A stretch of 64,000 bases of DNA, taken from Amanita rubescens (taxonomy: Eukaryota > Basidiomycota > Agaricomycetes > Agaricales > Amanitaceae). The position numbers were made by a program, and so were the translations under genes. Position 1 is the stretch's first letter. Each line of letters starts with the position of its first letter. The DNA lies in the NCBI GenBank assembly GCA_015039365.1, contig WION01000244.1, forward strand, positions 16,135 to 80,134, in the 5' to 3' direction. Below, in pieces: positions 23,463 to 35,153 of the stretch. The notes under the pieces are model-generated. The model searched no databases. It was given only the letters and a program-made list of their open reading frames with translations, and was not told the origin of the DNA.

Positions 23463-24160
23463 TGGTGCGCGCGCGTCCTTCAAAGTTGGAATGGTCGCTA
23501 ATCTACCCCCACAGATCGTCCTTATAGACGCCAAACCGGCCGTCCGCAAACAGATCCTCAGAGAACTCCAAATCCACCACGAGTGCCACTCTTTTTACAT
23601 CGTCTTATCCTATGGCGTATTTTGGCGGAACCCAACGCAGGGATTACATTGGATAGAAGTTCTTTTGACGGGATATACAAAAAGATGAGCTATCGATATT
23701 GCGGTTATTGCCAAGGTTGCCTTGTACGACGTTCACAGGTGCGTGCCCCGTTTTCTTGCAAAAAAAATACCTAACATCATCCCTGGTAGACATCAAGCCG
23801 TGCAATATCCTCTGCAACACCAAAGGGGAGATCAAACTCTGCGACTTTGGCGTCTCGGGAGAACTCATCAACTCTATCGCAGACACGTTCGTAGGGACCT
23901 CGATATACATGGGCGTGAGTGTGCTCTGTCTTTGCGCTGTGTTATCTAACAAGGTGCAGCCAGAACGGATCCAAGATTCCGTCAAACCAGACGTATGTTG
24001 AGGATCTCCCTCATTGAACTCGCCAACGGCCGTTTTCCTTTTTCGGGATCAACTGAAGACGACGACGACTTGGAAGACGCCCACACCCTCAGTCTCTCCC
24101 CCGTCCCTGAATCGGAACTCGACCTAGCTCAAGAAAAAACGTCCACACACCGGTGATACG
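23463..24160 (+). pseudogene. MAP kinase kinase (MEK-type) remnant
   Basis: The plus strand carries pieces of a MAPKK catalytic domain in different frames. They are VLIDAKPAVRKQILRELQI (about 23,520), SSFDGIYKK (about 23,660), [20 protein letters not shown] (about 23,795) followed by [30 protein letters not shown], and an acidic tail starting GRFPFSG (24,030-24,140). The DFG motif and part of the activation loop survive. The HRD triad before DIKP is lost, frames shift between blocks and the N-terminal lobe is incomplete. The order matches an intact MAPKK, so it is a decayed copy of the STE7/PBS2-type family and not a new kinase. Confidence 0.75.
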
Positions 24161-24678
24161 ACTTTTTCAGCCAGCAGTCGTTCCCGCGCACGGTCGAGCA
24201 CCATCAAATCCGACGGCGGGAGACGTAAACGGAGAAGCACAGGCACCAATCTGCATGGTGAGGGAATGACAATGAGCATTCTCGAGCCGACGCAGCGCAC
24301 AGGTTATCCGCACTTCGGAAAACCCTACCTTAGGGTTCAGTCATGACTTCTTGTTAGCCTTCGCCCATAGAAACCTTTTTCCCCGCGATAAAGTCACTTC
24401 AACACCCGGAGGCCTCAGAGAGATGCAGCGAGGCCGCACCTGTCGCCACTGGAACAACTGAACGTAAACGTAGCAGGCCCTGCTGATCATTGAGGCGAGT
24501 CTTGCCCTTTGTACTTTCGTCAAGTCGTGCCGGGGAAGTTAACAAACCACCGCAGTGTGGTGGTATTCCGTCTTGGATGATACGAGATAGACTTCCATCA
24601 CGGCCTCGGATTCCGAGATGGAAACGGTTCCGATAACAAACAACGGTGTTCAATCAGTCAAATATATATAAGAACTAT

Positions 24679-25081
24679 TTACTGTCGAAAAGGGAATAAT
24701 CGCCCGCCGAGTTTCAACTTTGTTGAGAACTACGTTAATAAAACTTTCTTTATACCAACTTGATTGAAAAACATACCAAAAAATCGAACGCGGCAAGTTC
24801 CCGAGCTCGGTCTTGATAAACATGATCTGCCATGCCACCATATTCGCCACCAACTGAAGCCTATTCAATTCATACAATCGATCTACTCAGAAACCACTTA
24901 CCTTTAACCACGGACACCCAGATGTTTCTGTCGGGGAACCATCGGTCCACATATTCGGGTGCGCCCATTCCCATTTCTTGGGCATAGTTATAAACTAATA
25001 TACGGTTCCCTGTGTTGACCTTACTTAAATACAACCTTATGAATATGTCAGGATGTTCTTACTACAGTGCTCGCTGTTCAT
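24679..25081 (-). CDS. Single dsRNA-binding-domain minigene, copy B
   Basis: Four exons starting at ATG 25081 (MNSEH, then a phase-1 intron). Exon 2 reads ILVYNYAQEMGMGAPEYVDR...WVSVVK, exon 3 GGEYGGMADHVYQDRARELA, and a short final exon ends in a stop at 24679-24681. The layout and intron phases match copies C, D, F and H. The basic KKxAK-type residues that contact RNA in canonical domains are mostly absent, so RNA binding may be weak or lost. A TATAAA box (GGTTATAAAG) lies about 50 nt upstream near 25,130. Confidence 0.6.
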
Positions 25082-25570
25082 TTGTGGTTGGTGCCTTGAA
25101 TGAGATTCCAGCTGCAAGCCAGACACTTTATAACCGCGACATAGCATTCTGAGTTTCGGCGACATCATAGTATAGCAGCTTATGGTCATGATTCAATTGC
25201 AACAAAGGTGAAGAGGGGAGGCCCGCCGACATCACCAAGTCCGACGTTTTGTTAATTGTGAATGGATTTGACTGCATTACCAAAGTGAATCATCGCATTG
25301 CCTATCTGCGTATACTTCCCTAGGAATGAACCGTCGTCGACACCCTGAGTCGTACAGATGTTGCGCACCTTCTTATTATCGAGTACAGGGCGAAGCGATG
25401 AGAGGGCATCTTTATCTGGATCATGTAGCCTTCGCGACTTTCGCAACACCTGCCCTCAGATTTAACACGTAGTTTGTCTCCTTTTGACTAGTGGCGTGTG
25501 GCATGGCCTCAAACTCAGGGATTTTACAATCATCACCATCAATTCAAACGTATTATAACCATTTACATTG

Positions 25571-25970
25571 CTATACTGACAGGAGAAACCCAACGAGGTC
25601 TGTATTGTACTTTGTCGAAGGTTATGTCAATAAAAGTAACCGCAGCGATTTCAATGAAACATACCAAAGCAGCGCGCGCGGCAAGCTCGTCAGCCCGCAT
25701 TTGATCACGACTTTTCCCCTCGCCATAACAGACACCATTGACTGACACACGGTCAACCCATACAATCAATCTACGCCGAGTTAAGACTCACTTTTGACCG
25801 TAGACGTCCACGTCCACTCTAGTCCATCCCATTGGTCAACATATCGGGGTGCGTCCCTTTGGTGTTCTAGAGTCCAGTTGTGAAGCAATCTACGGCTCGC
25901 TGTGTCGATGTTGCGTTAGTACAAGTATATGAATAAGTTGAAACGTCTTACACCAGAATGGGGCGTTCAT
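25571..25970 (-). CDS. Single dsRNA-binding-domain minigene, copy C
   Basis: Start ATG 25970 (MNAPFW, phase-1 donor GTAAGAC). Exon 2 reads SRRLLHNWTLEHQRDAPRYV...TSTVK, exon 3 VNGVCYGEGKSRDQMRADEL, then AARAAL, and exon 4 YNTDLVGFLLSV with a stop at 25571-25573. All joins are in frame. The beta-3 and turn segment (VNGxxYGEG) is well kept, while the SKK lysines of the second helix are replaced by SRDQMR. The TATA box TTTATAAAG sits about 45 nt upstream (near 26,015). Confidence 0.65.
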
Positions 25971-26049
25971 TTCGCTTTGAAAGTTGAACACACTAGCTGC
26001 AAATTGGCGGAGCTTTATAAACTTGCGACACAGCATTCTGAGTTTCTAT

Positions 26050-27189
26050 GACGCCACTGTAGTATAGCAATCCGCTGTGACGAAGGTGAAGGACGTGGCG
26101 ATAGCATTATTGAACCTTCGAATATGGACCTCTTCTGAACATATTTCCTAGGAATGAGCTGTGGCCGACACCTGAGTCAAATACATAGTCATGACTCATG
26201 TTCGTGCAACGTGGAGCAGAACGGCGGCGAAAGTCTAAATTGCATTCGAGGCACACGTATCAGCCCGCTTCGTCAATCTCAATTCCTAATCACTCACTTT
26301 TGCAACCTAGACTTCGTATCATTTCAATCGCCACTGCCGCCACTTACACTGCTGTTAAAACAAATTCATGAGTCATGATGTCAGTAGTATGTAGCGGTGG
26401 AGCAGTAGTTCTATTCACCTCTGAGTTTGTATACACAGGCTGTGAGCCGTGTGCCATTATCGTTCAGTAGAAGATACCCAATCAGCGCAAGTCGCGTGGC
26501 GTTTCGTCGTGGATGAATCGTACAACAACGATTGATTGATTCCATAAAGCCCTTTGAGTTCGCGTGTATGATGTATCTCTTAGTACTGGGGTTGAAGCTT
26601 CTGAAGGGCTAAGAATGACGTTAAAAAGAAGTGTGGGAAGAATGGCGGTAACAGATAAGGGGCAGGACGCGAGTGACAGGACGTTCGTAACGGTAACGTA
26701 CTTGCACTAAAAAACTGGAACGAACGGTCGTTCTCTCAAACACGTGACTTCTAAGATAGTTTTTGCAAACTATCAAACGGCAAACGGCTCAGACTTGCTT
26801 TCGCATGGTACGCCACCACCGCTGCATGTATGGTCTCACCGCACCGCTCAGCGCTTATCTCACTGCTCACTATTCTCCCCTGCAGATCTTGGCCTATCCC
26901 ATGCGTGCTACCGGCATCTACGGTATACCAGTAACATTGTTAGGGCTGTCGTGGTTTTGCGCAGCCTGTTACTCACCTACTCCGGTGCTCCAGCACCATC
27001 TCTCGCCCTACTACTCGTAGCTTCCCTTCACCACCGTTACTCTCTGCCTGGCCTGTTCTTCATCTGCCGCCTGTCGTTGCTCGTCGTAAGCGAGCAGTGC
27101 CACATCGGATCTGGTGTCAGCCCCTGCGCGGACTTAGTCCCGCCTTGGTAGTACCAGGCCGCACAAGTCGCTAAGTCGTAGCCGGTTGA
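26050..27189. other. Region without a supported gene; dsRBD-unit spacer debris
   Basis: The first few hundred bases resemble the spacer that accompanies each dsRBD minigene (GCATTCTGAGTTTC... near 26,030, ATTGCATTCGAGGCACACGTATCAG near 26,240, CTCACTTTTGCAACC near 26,295), so a partial unit probably ended here. From about 26,700 the sequence turns into CCACC/CTGC-rich DNA leading into the minisatellite. No credible open gene was found. Confidence 0.35.
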
Positions 27190-28030
27190 CCACCATGCCA
27201 TCCGGATTGCAGCCCCTAGTTTCTGATCACCGCCACCACTCCTTGCCTTGACAGTAGCCCAGCACCATATCTCATCCACCACCCATGATTTCCATTCATC
27301 ACTACCGTTTCTCGCCTCGATGGTGCCCCAGTGCCAGCTCTTACCCTGCCACCTATGATTTCTCTTCACTGCCGCCACTTCTTGCCTCGATGGTTCTCTA
27401 GTACCATGACTTGGCCCACTGCCCATGGTTTTCCTTCACCATCGGCGCTCGTTGCCTTGACGGTGATCTGGCACCATCACGCGCCTCACCACCGATGGTT
27501 CCTCTTCACCACCACCATTTCCTGCCTCGATAGTTCTCCAGCACCATGGCCCACCCTGCCACCCATGGTTTCCTTTCACCACAACCTCCTCCTGGCGAAA
27601 TGGTGTTCTGGCACCATGACGTGCCTGATCGCCGACGGTTTTTCTTCACCACCACCATTTCTTGCCTCAACAATTCTCCAGCATCATGACGCGCCTCGCC
27701 GCCCACGGTTTCCCTTCACCACCACCTCAACAGTTCTCACTGCCCATGGTGTCCTTTCACCACGACTGCCTCCAGCCTAAACGGTGCTCGTGCACCATCA
27801 CTCGCCACTGCTCACGGTTTCCATTTACCGCTGCCACTCCCTGCCTGCACGGTGCTCCAGCACCATCACTTGCCTGACTGCCACGGTTTCTATCCACCGC
27901 TGCTGCCACTCTTTGCTTCGACGGTGCCCCCGCACCACCTCTTGTCTGACCGCCCGTGGTTTCCATTTACCACCCTGGCCTGAATGGTGCACCTGCACTA
28001 CTCGCCCTTCTGCGCATGGTTTTTCTTCAC
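27190..28030. repeat. Degenerate minisatellite, unit about 70 bp
   Basis: About twelve diverged units follow the pattern CAYGGTTTYYNTTCACCACC...TTGCCTYGANGGTNCTCCRGCACCATGACNCGCC. Units are imperfect in length, so several short frames open on both strands; these follow from the repeat and are not genes. The core words TGGTTTTTC and CACCACC also occur, as the reverse complement, in the 36-bp array at 31,700-32,790, so the two arrays may share ancestry. Confidence 0.65.
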
Positions 28031-28488
28031 TCTTTCTCCCTCTCGCCTGTGCTCATACTTTATATGTGTAGCTATGTACAACATACACGACAATATACCC
28101 ATCAACATCAATTCATGCCCAGCCGTTTACCGATCATTAGATGACTTCAAATAGAAATAAATGTTTTTGTATTCAAGAATTATTCTCCACTCCCTGGCAC
28201 CCACCCGACAGTAACGACCATCCTCTGCGCCCCCACGATGTCACCATCCAGCAACCCCGCGCTATTCCCGCTAAGGTACCATCATTTTTGCATTCGTATC
28301 AAACAGAATCTGATATCATAGGCTGTACATCACTGATGCAATCAGGTACTTATCACGACGAGCTCGCCGTATACTTCCGAAACAATATATCAACTACAGT
28401 TGGGCGTTACAGGTTTCATCACTGATATTGATGTTACCCACCTTCCTGCTGCCCTGTTTTCACTCTCCGATGCACGTGGAGCCCACAA

Positions 28489-28932
28489 GTATAAAACAAA
28501 CGACTTTTAAACGGTGACTTGCCGTCTCCCCTTTCCTTTCGTGATCATCGCGTTCCATCATCTCTCCTCGACGCCTATGGACCCGATTACCAATGAGCTG
28601 GACACATTGCCGAAGGGTAAGTTTGTATTCATCTAGCGATATGATGTTCTAATCATGATGCTAGGCTCATAACCGTCTAATATCCTTTGATTAGATGTTC
28701 TGCTGAAAAGTGAGCATGTAACTTATTGTGCAATCTCCCTCATCTCATCAATCTTAGCATGGAAAATTCAGATAGAGAGTGGGCATGGAGTCATCCCCGA
28801 TGCGCTGTTGTCGACCGCGTCCTCCCCTTCTGGACTGCGCCCACACCTTGCACCCCGAACAGGGTCACAACAGGACCCAACTACCCGCCAACTTGCAGTT
28901 GGGTATGCTCAATTGTAGTAGTTGTAACCTTG
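28489..28932 (+). CDS. Possible small gene behind a TATA box (unrecognised)
   Basis: A TATAAAAC box at about 28,496 is followed 80 nt later by an ATG at 28576. A model with exons 28576-28615, 28694-28709 and one from 28758 stays open and ends at a TAG near 28,930, giving about 75 aa (MDPITNELDTLPKDVLLK at the start). The donors GTAAGT and GTGAGC and the TTAG acceptors are good. No family is recognised, and the third exon is Pro/Ser/Thr-rich and could be chance. The gene may continue further: an EPLPKRRKLRYS stretch near 29,245 looks exon-like. Confidence 0.25.
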
Positions 28933-28949
28933 TCTAACAGTTACATTCG

Positions 28950-31690
28950 CCATCTCCCCAAACCAAAGTTAGGTATTTCGGTCATTGGTTCTATCATACT
29001 ATAGTTCCCTTGATCAGAATTGAGTGGCGCATGCTTATATTATACTTTATATTTTTTTTGCATGCTGCTATGTTACGTACAGGGAGATTCTCTGTCCTAC
29101 TCCCACCTCAGATGCTTGCACAGGAAAGCAAAACTGTATAGCCACTACCTACAACATCGTATATACCGTAGAAGATGTACCTGACCCTATTGATGCCTTA
29201 GTGAACACTGCCGATACTGGGAATGCTGAACCACTCCCGAAGAGGCGGAAACTGCGGTATAGCCTACTGCTGTAATGCCGAAACACCCAACAGTGAACTC
29301 GTATGACTCTTCTTTACACCAACGGTCGTTGTCGTCTTGTGGCTCACTCCCGAGTCCCCAGGCCCCATTGGCGATGACTTTGGGTTTGGCGCCTTGGTGC
29401 AGTGCCGGGGAGCCTGTCAACCGTGAATTTGAGCTGTTTGGTGAAGAGGCGGATGGGGCGGAAGGTTTGGTCAGTTTTGGTGAGTTCGGGGATGCAGTGG
29501 GTGTCCCAGAAACCCGAGTAGGGCATGAAGAGGTCTAGGAGGCGCTTTCTTGGGAGACTGTGCGAGGGGGCTTTACGAGTCTCAGGGGTGAAGACAGAGA
29601 GGGAGAGGAGACGTACACGACGCCGACTCTACAGAGTCTACTAGTTTGGACGAAGAGTTTGTCGTATGTTGAGCGAACGGTTATATGATATATAACAATG
29701 TCAATGAATTTTGTACACACGTACCAAGCGCTTCCGACTCCATCCTACATGATGCTCATGATCCAGTGCTCTTGTGGCTCCCGTCCCAGCCTCAGGCTGC
29801 AGGGAAGTGGACAAGTGACAGGTCGGAGGCGAATGGAGGGAAAGTTTGGTCAGTTTTGATAAGTTCGAGGATGCGCTGATCTGAATGTAACTTAACAGGA
29901 ATGGCATTCGATTGTCAGAATTCCGAGTCATGATGTCAAGACTCAAGGCTTGCTCATCCATCTTAAGCGAGTTGATGTGATACACCAGTGGTAACTTGGA
30001 AGATTGAGTTATAGTAGTCAAGTTATTGATGGATTTTGCTGGATTTGACGCATTGACGCCGAGTAAGCAACCTCGATATGTTCACATGGAATGAGTCTAT
30101 TCAACACGCATGCATGAGCCGGTGGTGACAAATCGCTCTCAGCTACTTTCGCTGAGCAGCTGACTTTTGCAGCCTCAGGTTGTGAATACTGTGGTTCACG
30201 TTCAGCGTTCCAAGGACTCGGAGATCATGACTGCTTTTAATCAACTTCCGGTCGATCCGTTTGTCAGACAAGCAGCTTGACACATGATACATATCATCAT
30301 GTAGGCCTGGGATACCTTCATCATTCATCGCACAAAGGAAATACCCCTCCAGTCATCCACAATTACAAAATGGGCATCAAGTCTGGAACTGCGTCGGGAA
30401 GGGTCGACTAATAACTATTATGAAATACCAATGGTCTGTGTTGGGTTCCACACGAACGTTAATGTTTAGAGCAGGGATGAAATTCGGAGCTGTGGCAAGC
30501 AAGTAGGTTTCAGTGATGAATGCAATGAGGATGCTAACTCAGTGGGCGCAAATGTGAACAATATAGTTTTTTGATTGGAGTAAGCAGCCCAACAACGCGA
30601 TTTCGCGCAGAAAGCAAGGGCAGGACGGGGGAGGGTGTAGTCCTCACAAAAGGGTAGTGGTGTTCGCAGGTAAGGATGGTGTTGTGCCCGAATCTAACTT
30701 AGAGGGCAAGCAGCTCAAAGTTGGCGAGGCATTCAAAGAGCAAATAGCGCATCAAATCCTGATCGTCCATCAACTCCTTGGCATCACGCATCATGCCCAT
30801 CACGCCCGCGTCAACGCTCGCCGGGGTTTTACCATCCAACGAGGAAGAGGTGGAAGAGCCAGTTGAGATGGGTCATCTTCCTCAAATTTAGAGAATATTT
30901 GGAACAGCCAGCTGGTCTGAGTTGTTCGTCACAACAAGGAGGCACAAGGGAACCACTCCGATCCACTAGAGTTAATGCAGTTTCAACCAAGGTTAACCCT
31001 GCAGTGGGTCTCAAGCCCGAGCAAGCAGGAGGCGAGTTGTAGCCTCAATTAATTTATAATTTGCATTTTAAGTACATACACTATTATGTAAGTAATATAA
31101 TGTATCGCCGTATGTCAGATCTAATTCTTTATTAACTGGCAGTGCATCTGTTGCTAGAAATGTGCACTCACCCCGGTATCACAACAACACATTGTTCCTG
31201 CTTCGATTTGCAAGTTGCTGACCAGGCCTGCAAGAGAGGAGGGAATGATGAGGCAGTAAAAGGAGAGGAAAGATTATTCACCGCGAAAAAAACTTATCCG
31301 TTTCTTTTATACCTGTGGCAGGCTGCGGGAGGCTGTGGGGTGGTGGAGCCTGATGGTGGGCAACCATCAATATCTGTGATACGCTTAGCAGCTGTATGTA
31401 ATGTAACACAGGTAACACCTGATCGTGGTTGATAAGTACGGTGAGCCCCATATAGGAAATTGCATCACGCATGTTTATGGAGATATCAAATCATGCTTGA
31501 TGACTGAAGGAAAAAATGATAGTACCTAAGTTGAGCGGAATAGCATCGCCTAGCATGTAAAAATGAGACGACAGGTGAGTGTGGGTGAGCGTGCTTGATG
31601 AGTAGTGGTGCGGAGGCGTTGAAGGGTGATGAGTATGCGAGAAAACTACGACAGCTAGGTGGGGTCGAGATGGTCCTGGAAAACCAAAAC
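28950..31690. other. Region without a supported gene; a diverged duplicated segment
   Basis: No recognisable family was found. A short duplication is visible: GGAAGGTTTGGTCAGTTTTGGTGAGTTCGGGGATGC near 29,462 recurs in diverged form near 29,840, so the minus strand repeats a TKTDQTF-like phrase. The rest holds short frames on both strands with no consistent splicing. An AT-rich patch lies at 31,040-31,130. Confidence 0.3.
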
Positions 31691-31699
31691 TAGACAGGG

Positions 31700-32790
31700 G
31701 TGCGACGGTGCCAGCTGGGCAAAGGTCTGGTGGTGCCGAAAAACCACTGTTGGGCGAGGGTCTGATGGTGCCAAAAAACCACTGCTGGGAGAGGGTCTGG
31801 TGGTGTCGAAAAACCACGCTGGGAGAGGGTCTGGTGGTGCCGAAAAACCACTGCTGGGCGAGGTTCTGGTGGTGCCAAAAAACCACTGTTGGGCGAGGGT
31901 CTGATGGTGCCAAAAAACCACTGCTGGGAGAGGGTCTGGTGGTGCCGAAAAACCACTGCTGGGCGAGAGTCCGGTGGTGTCGAAAAACCACGCTTGGAGA
32001 GGGTCTGGTGGTGCCGAAAAACCACTACTGGGAGAGGGTCCGGTGGTGCGATAAAACCATCACTTGGTGAGGGTCTGGTGGTGCCGAAAAACCACTATTG
32101 GGCGAGGGTCTGGTGGTGTCGAAAAACCACTGCTGGGCGAGAGTCTGGTGGTGTCGAAAAACCACGCTTGGAGAGGGTCTGGTGGTGTCGAAAAACCACT
32201 ACTGGGAGAGGGTCCGGTGGTGCGATAAAACCATCACTTGGTGAGGGTCTGGTGGTGCCGAAAAACCACTATTGGGCGAGGGTCTGGTGGTGCCGAAAAA
32301 CCACTGTTGGGTGAGGGTCTGGTGGTGCCGAAAAACCACTGTTGGACGAGGGTCTGGTGGTGCCGAAAAACCACTGTTGGACGAGGGTCTGGTGGTGTCG
32401 AAAAACCACGCTGGGAGAGGGTCTGGTGGTGCCGAAAAACCACTGTTGGGTGGGGGTCTGGTGGTGCCGAAAAACCACTGTTGGGTGGGGGTCTGGTGGT
32501 ACTGAAAAACCACCCCTTGGCGAGGATCCAGTGGTGTGATAAAACCACTGCTGGGTTCAGTGGTACGAAAAAACCATTGCTGGGCGAGGATCCGGTGGTA
32601 CAATAACACCAAGATTGGGAGGGGGTGTGCTGGTGCGAAAAAACTACTGCTGCGCGAGGGTCTGGTGGTGCGAAGAAACCACTGCTGGGCGGGGGTCCAA
32701 CGGTGCGAAAAAACCACTGCCGGGTAAGGGTCCGATGGTGCAAAAAGACCACTGGTGGGCGAGGGCCCAGTGGTGCTAAAAAACTACAGT
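31700..32790. repeat. 36-bp minisatellite, about 30 units
   Basis: The unit is GAGGGTCTGGTGGTGCCG plus AAAAACCACTGCTGGGCG, with variants. GTGGT and ACCAC inside each unit are complementary around an eight-base loop, so every unit can fold into a small hairpin. A higher-order repeat of about 174 bp (five units) is duplicated at 31,965 and 32,139. Because 36 is a multiple of three, long frames open on both strands (up to about 200 codons). These are judged to be by-products of the repeat. The array lies between the two dsRBD minigene clusters. Confidence 0.85.
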
Positions 32791-32799
32791 CTACAGCCA

Positions 32800-33877
32800 G
32801 GCGTGCAAGAGAATTATGACCAGTCGAGAGTGAGATGGTGTGAGAAAATCGCAATGGGTGGGGCTAAGATGGCGCAAGAAACCTGGCTGGGAGGATATGG
32901 AAATGAGAGGTAAGGATTGTATGCCGGCGCTCAATTACCACGTACTTGTGCAGGCAGCGCTGGTTGGCTATCGTGGGCGGGCGGTTGAGGCAGCATCGGC
33001 GTAATTGCACGCGGCCAGTCGACGCAGTTGACGGTTACGTGTTAGCGCTCAATCACACAGGCGGGCATCGGAGGCTGGACGAGAAGCAATAGGAATTTGG
33101 CAGTGGAAAAAAAGCATATTGGTGGTGCTCGAGTACTACAGGGTTGATGGTGCATAAGGACTAGGTAGACCCTGCGATATAGTTGCTAGCGATACGTGGC
33201 GTGATTGTCACCGCGAGAGGAACGAACGGGCGTGCCAACTTTTGGCGGGAAGTGTGTGTCTGTTTGGAACGGCTGGGAGGTCACGGGTTATCCGACAGAT
33301 AACCTTACCACGTAAGCCGCATCTTCCCCGACTTGCACAATGCACTGTTCGCGTTGTCTGATCGTAAACTGGTAGGTGCAGACTATCGGTTTTTTGTCCA
33401 GAGTCCCATGTCTGAATGTGCCGCTGTGAGAATCAATAGACTGACGCTCGTTGCCATACTGGTGGAGATTTAGAAGAAAACTAGGATAAACCTTACGTTA
33501 GGGTCCCAACATTTTACCGACTCCTTGTTAACCCACCGGTCGTGAAACCCTACGTTCCCACAATCAAGTGGCTTGGAGGCCTAGACTATATGGCCATTAG
33601 CAGGAACTGAGCGCGGGTGAGCCTGGGATTTGTTCAGGAGACAGGTGAATCTTGCCCTTGGTGTTTTTGTGCCCGTCTAACAGGAAAAAAGGCTCCAGTC
33701 ATGATGCACGACGCTTAACCCTGGCGTTTGAACAAGTTGAAGTTTCGAGATGCGGCCGTGTCGATCCCGTTCAATCCATCTAGCATCGAACTCAATATGA
33801 TTATTCAAAGTGATTACGATAGTAACTACTAATGTGTCAATACCCATCTACATTGCAAAGGAAAGAGTTGTAGGTCG
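32800..33877. other. Region without a supported gene
   Basis: Nothing coding is supported. The first 100 bases still show decayed minisatellite units (GGTGNGANAAAAYC). From about 33,300 the base composition becomes even and only very short frames occur. Confidence 0.3.
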
Positions 33878-34278
33878 CTACCGTGATGTGAGCAGGTTGA
33901 CGAGTACCGGATTGAACTTCATCGAGAGTTGAGTATATGATTAATATTCTTTCTTTACCGATTCCGCTGAAAACTTACCAACGCAGCGTTGGCGGCAATC
34001 TCCCGGGCTTTTCGTTTACTACTGCTTCTCCCCTCTCCATAACATGTTCCATTAACTGATGCATGCTCAATCTATGCAATCAGTCGACACGAGGTGCCAC
34101 TCACTTTTGACTCTGGACGTGCACTTCATTCCGTTCGATTCATCCTCATATTCGGGTTTGCCCGCTTTCTTCTCAATGGTCCAGGTAAAAAGTAACCTTC
34201 GGCTTGCTATGTTGATGTGAGTTTGATACTCTTTACGGGCAGATTGGACACCTTACGCAAGTTCACTGTTGTATTCAT
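33878..34278 (-). CDS. Single dsRNA-binding-domain minigene, copy D (best preserved)
   Basis: Exons 34278-34257, 34206-34105, 34055-33979 and 33916-33878 join in frame to 79 aa. Exon 2 reads SRRLLFTWTIEKKAGKPEYE...TSRVK and exon 3 reads NGTCYGEGRSSSKRKAREIA, ending AANAAL. This is the full dsRBD signature with a basic SKRKA helix start. The short last exon reads FNPVLVNLLTSR. dsRBDs bind the A-form double helix without sequence preference (family knowledge), so a role in RNA silencing or antiviral defence is possible, but there is no second domain to show it. TTTATAAA at 34327-34334 lies about 50 nt upstream. A short uORF (ATG TCA TTC TAA) precedes the start. Confidence 0.8.
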
Positions 34279-34326
34279 TTTCGTTTGTTGCTTTAGAATG
34301 ACATTCTGGCACTGTGGCTGGCGAGC

Positions 34327-34334
34327 TTTATAAA
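34327..34334 (-). promoter_or_regulatory. TATA box of dsRBD copy D and its repeats in other copies
   Basis: The string GTTTATAAAGCTCGCC (minus strand) stands 45-55 nt before the start of copy D. Near-identical versions precede copy A (about 21,517), B (about 25,130), C (about 26,015), E (about 35,232) and F (about 36,055). A second shared word, AAACTCAGAATGCT, follows 20-30 nt further upstream in B, C, D and E. The promoter was therefore duplicated with each gene and stayed more alike than the coding exons. Confidence 0.65.
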
Positions 34335-34735
34335 CCCAGGCTGCGCAGCATTCTGAGTTTCAGCGCAACTATAGGATAGCGGTTTACGGTCATGACTACA
34401 AGAAACATGAAGAGCGGAGCATCTAATGTTGGCAATCAAATCCCCGATAGCTACATAAGGAGTCAATGAGTCGTATACGGTAAGAAGTTTCAGTTGTGTA
34501 TTCCTTTCGTTGCCTTATACCATATCTTACTGGGGAAGAGTGACAGAAACGTCAAAAACATCCCGTTTTGGTCTTTCCTCTGATGGCGTTGAAATGCCAA
34601 GCCCACGTATCAAATGCCGTGTCAGAATTGACTTCGTCACGGCTTCAGGTAGGGCTTAGCCTCTCGAGACGATCGCCCCAAGCGATTAAGATAACAAGAT
34701 AATGATCATTCAAATACACAATAATCATGTACAGT

Positions 34736-35153
34736 TCAAAGACGAGAATATTGATGTTGCTAGAATTGTGAGAGATAGACTCGGACCCTTGGATTATTCT
34801 TTATTGGGGGTTAGTATCAATTAAGCTCTCAGATGTTCGAAGCATACCACAGCTTCGGTGGCGGCTATCTCCCGAGAATCCTCCAGATACCAACCTACTC
34901 CGAAACTGCCGAAGTATATACCGTTAACTGATGCATGGTTAATTTAACTCATCCAAACGACCTAGTCGGAAGCGCCACTTACTTTTGACCGTGGTCGTCC
35001 AACAGCCCACGGATTCATTCCATGTGTCTTCATAGTGAGGTGCGCCGAATCCCTTTTCCTGGGTCCAAGATTCAAGTAATTGGTAGTTCCCTGTGTTGAC
35101 GATGGTTGGTTCAGTACAACTTCTCCATGGACAAGACAGAATATCTCACCCAT
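34736..35153 (-). CDS. Single dsRNA-binding-domain minigene, copy E
   Basis: The ATG at 35153 gives only one full codon before a GTGAGA donor; the next exon reads NYQLLESWTQEKGFGAPHYE...WTTTVK. Exon 3 reads VNGIYFGSFGVGWYLEDSRE, then IAATEAV. The final exon is uncertain; one reading stops at 34736. The SKK lysines are replaced by GWYLED, so this copy probably binds RNA poorly if at all. The spliced frame has no stop, and the TATA box near 35,232 is kept. Confidence 0.55.

Noticed and set aside
31491..32854. Long open frames on both strands of the 36-bp array (up to 206 aa)
   Set aside because: A repeat length divisible by three gives open frames on several strands at once. There is no start context, splicing or unique flanking sequence.
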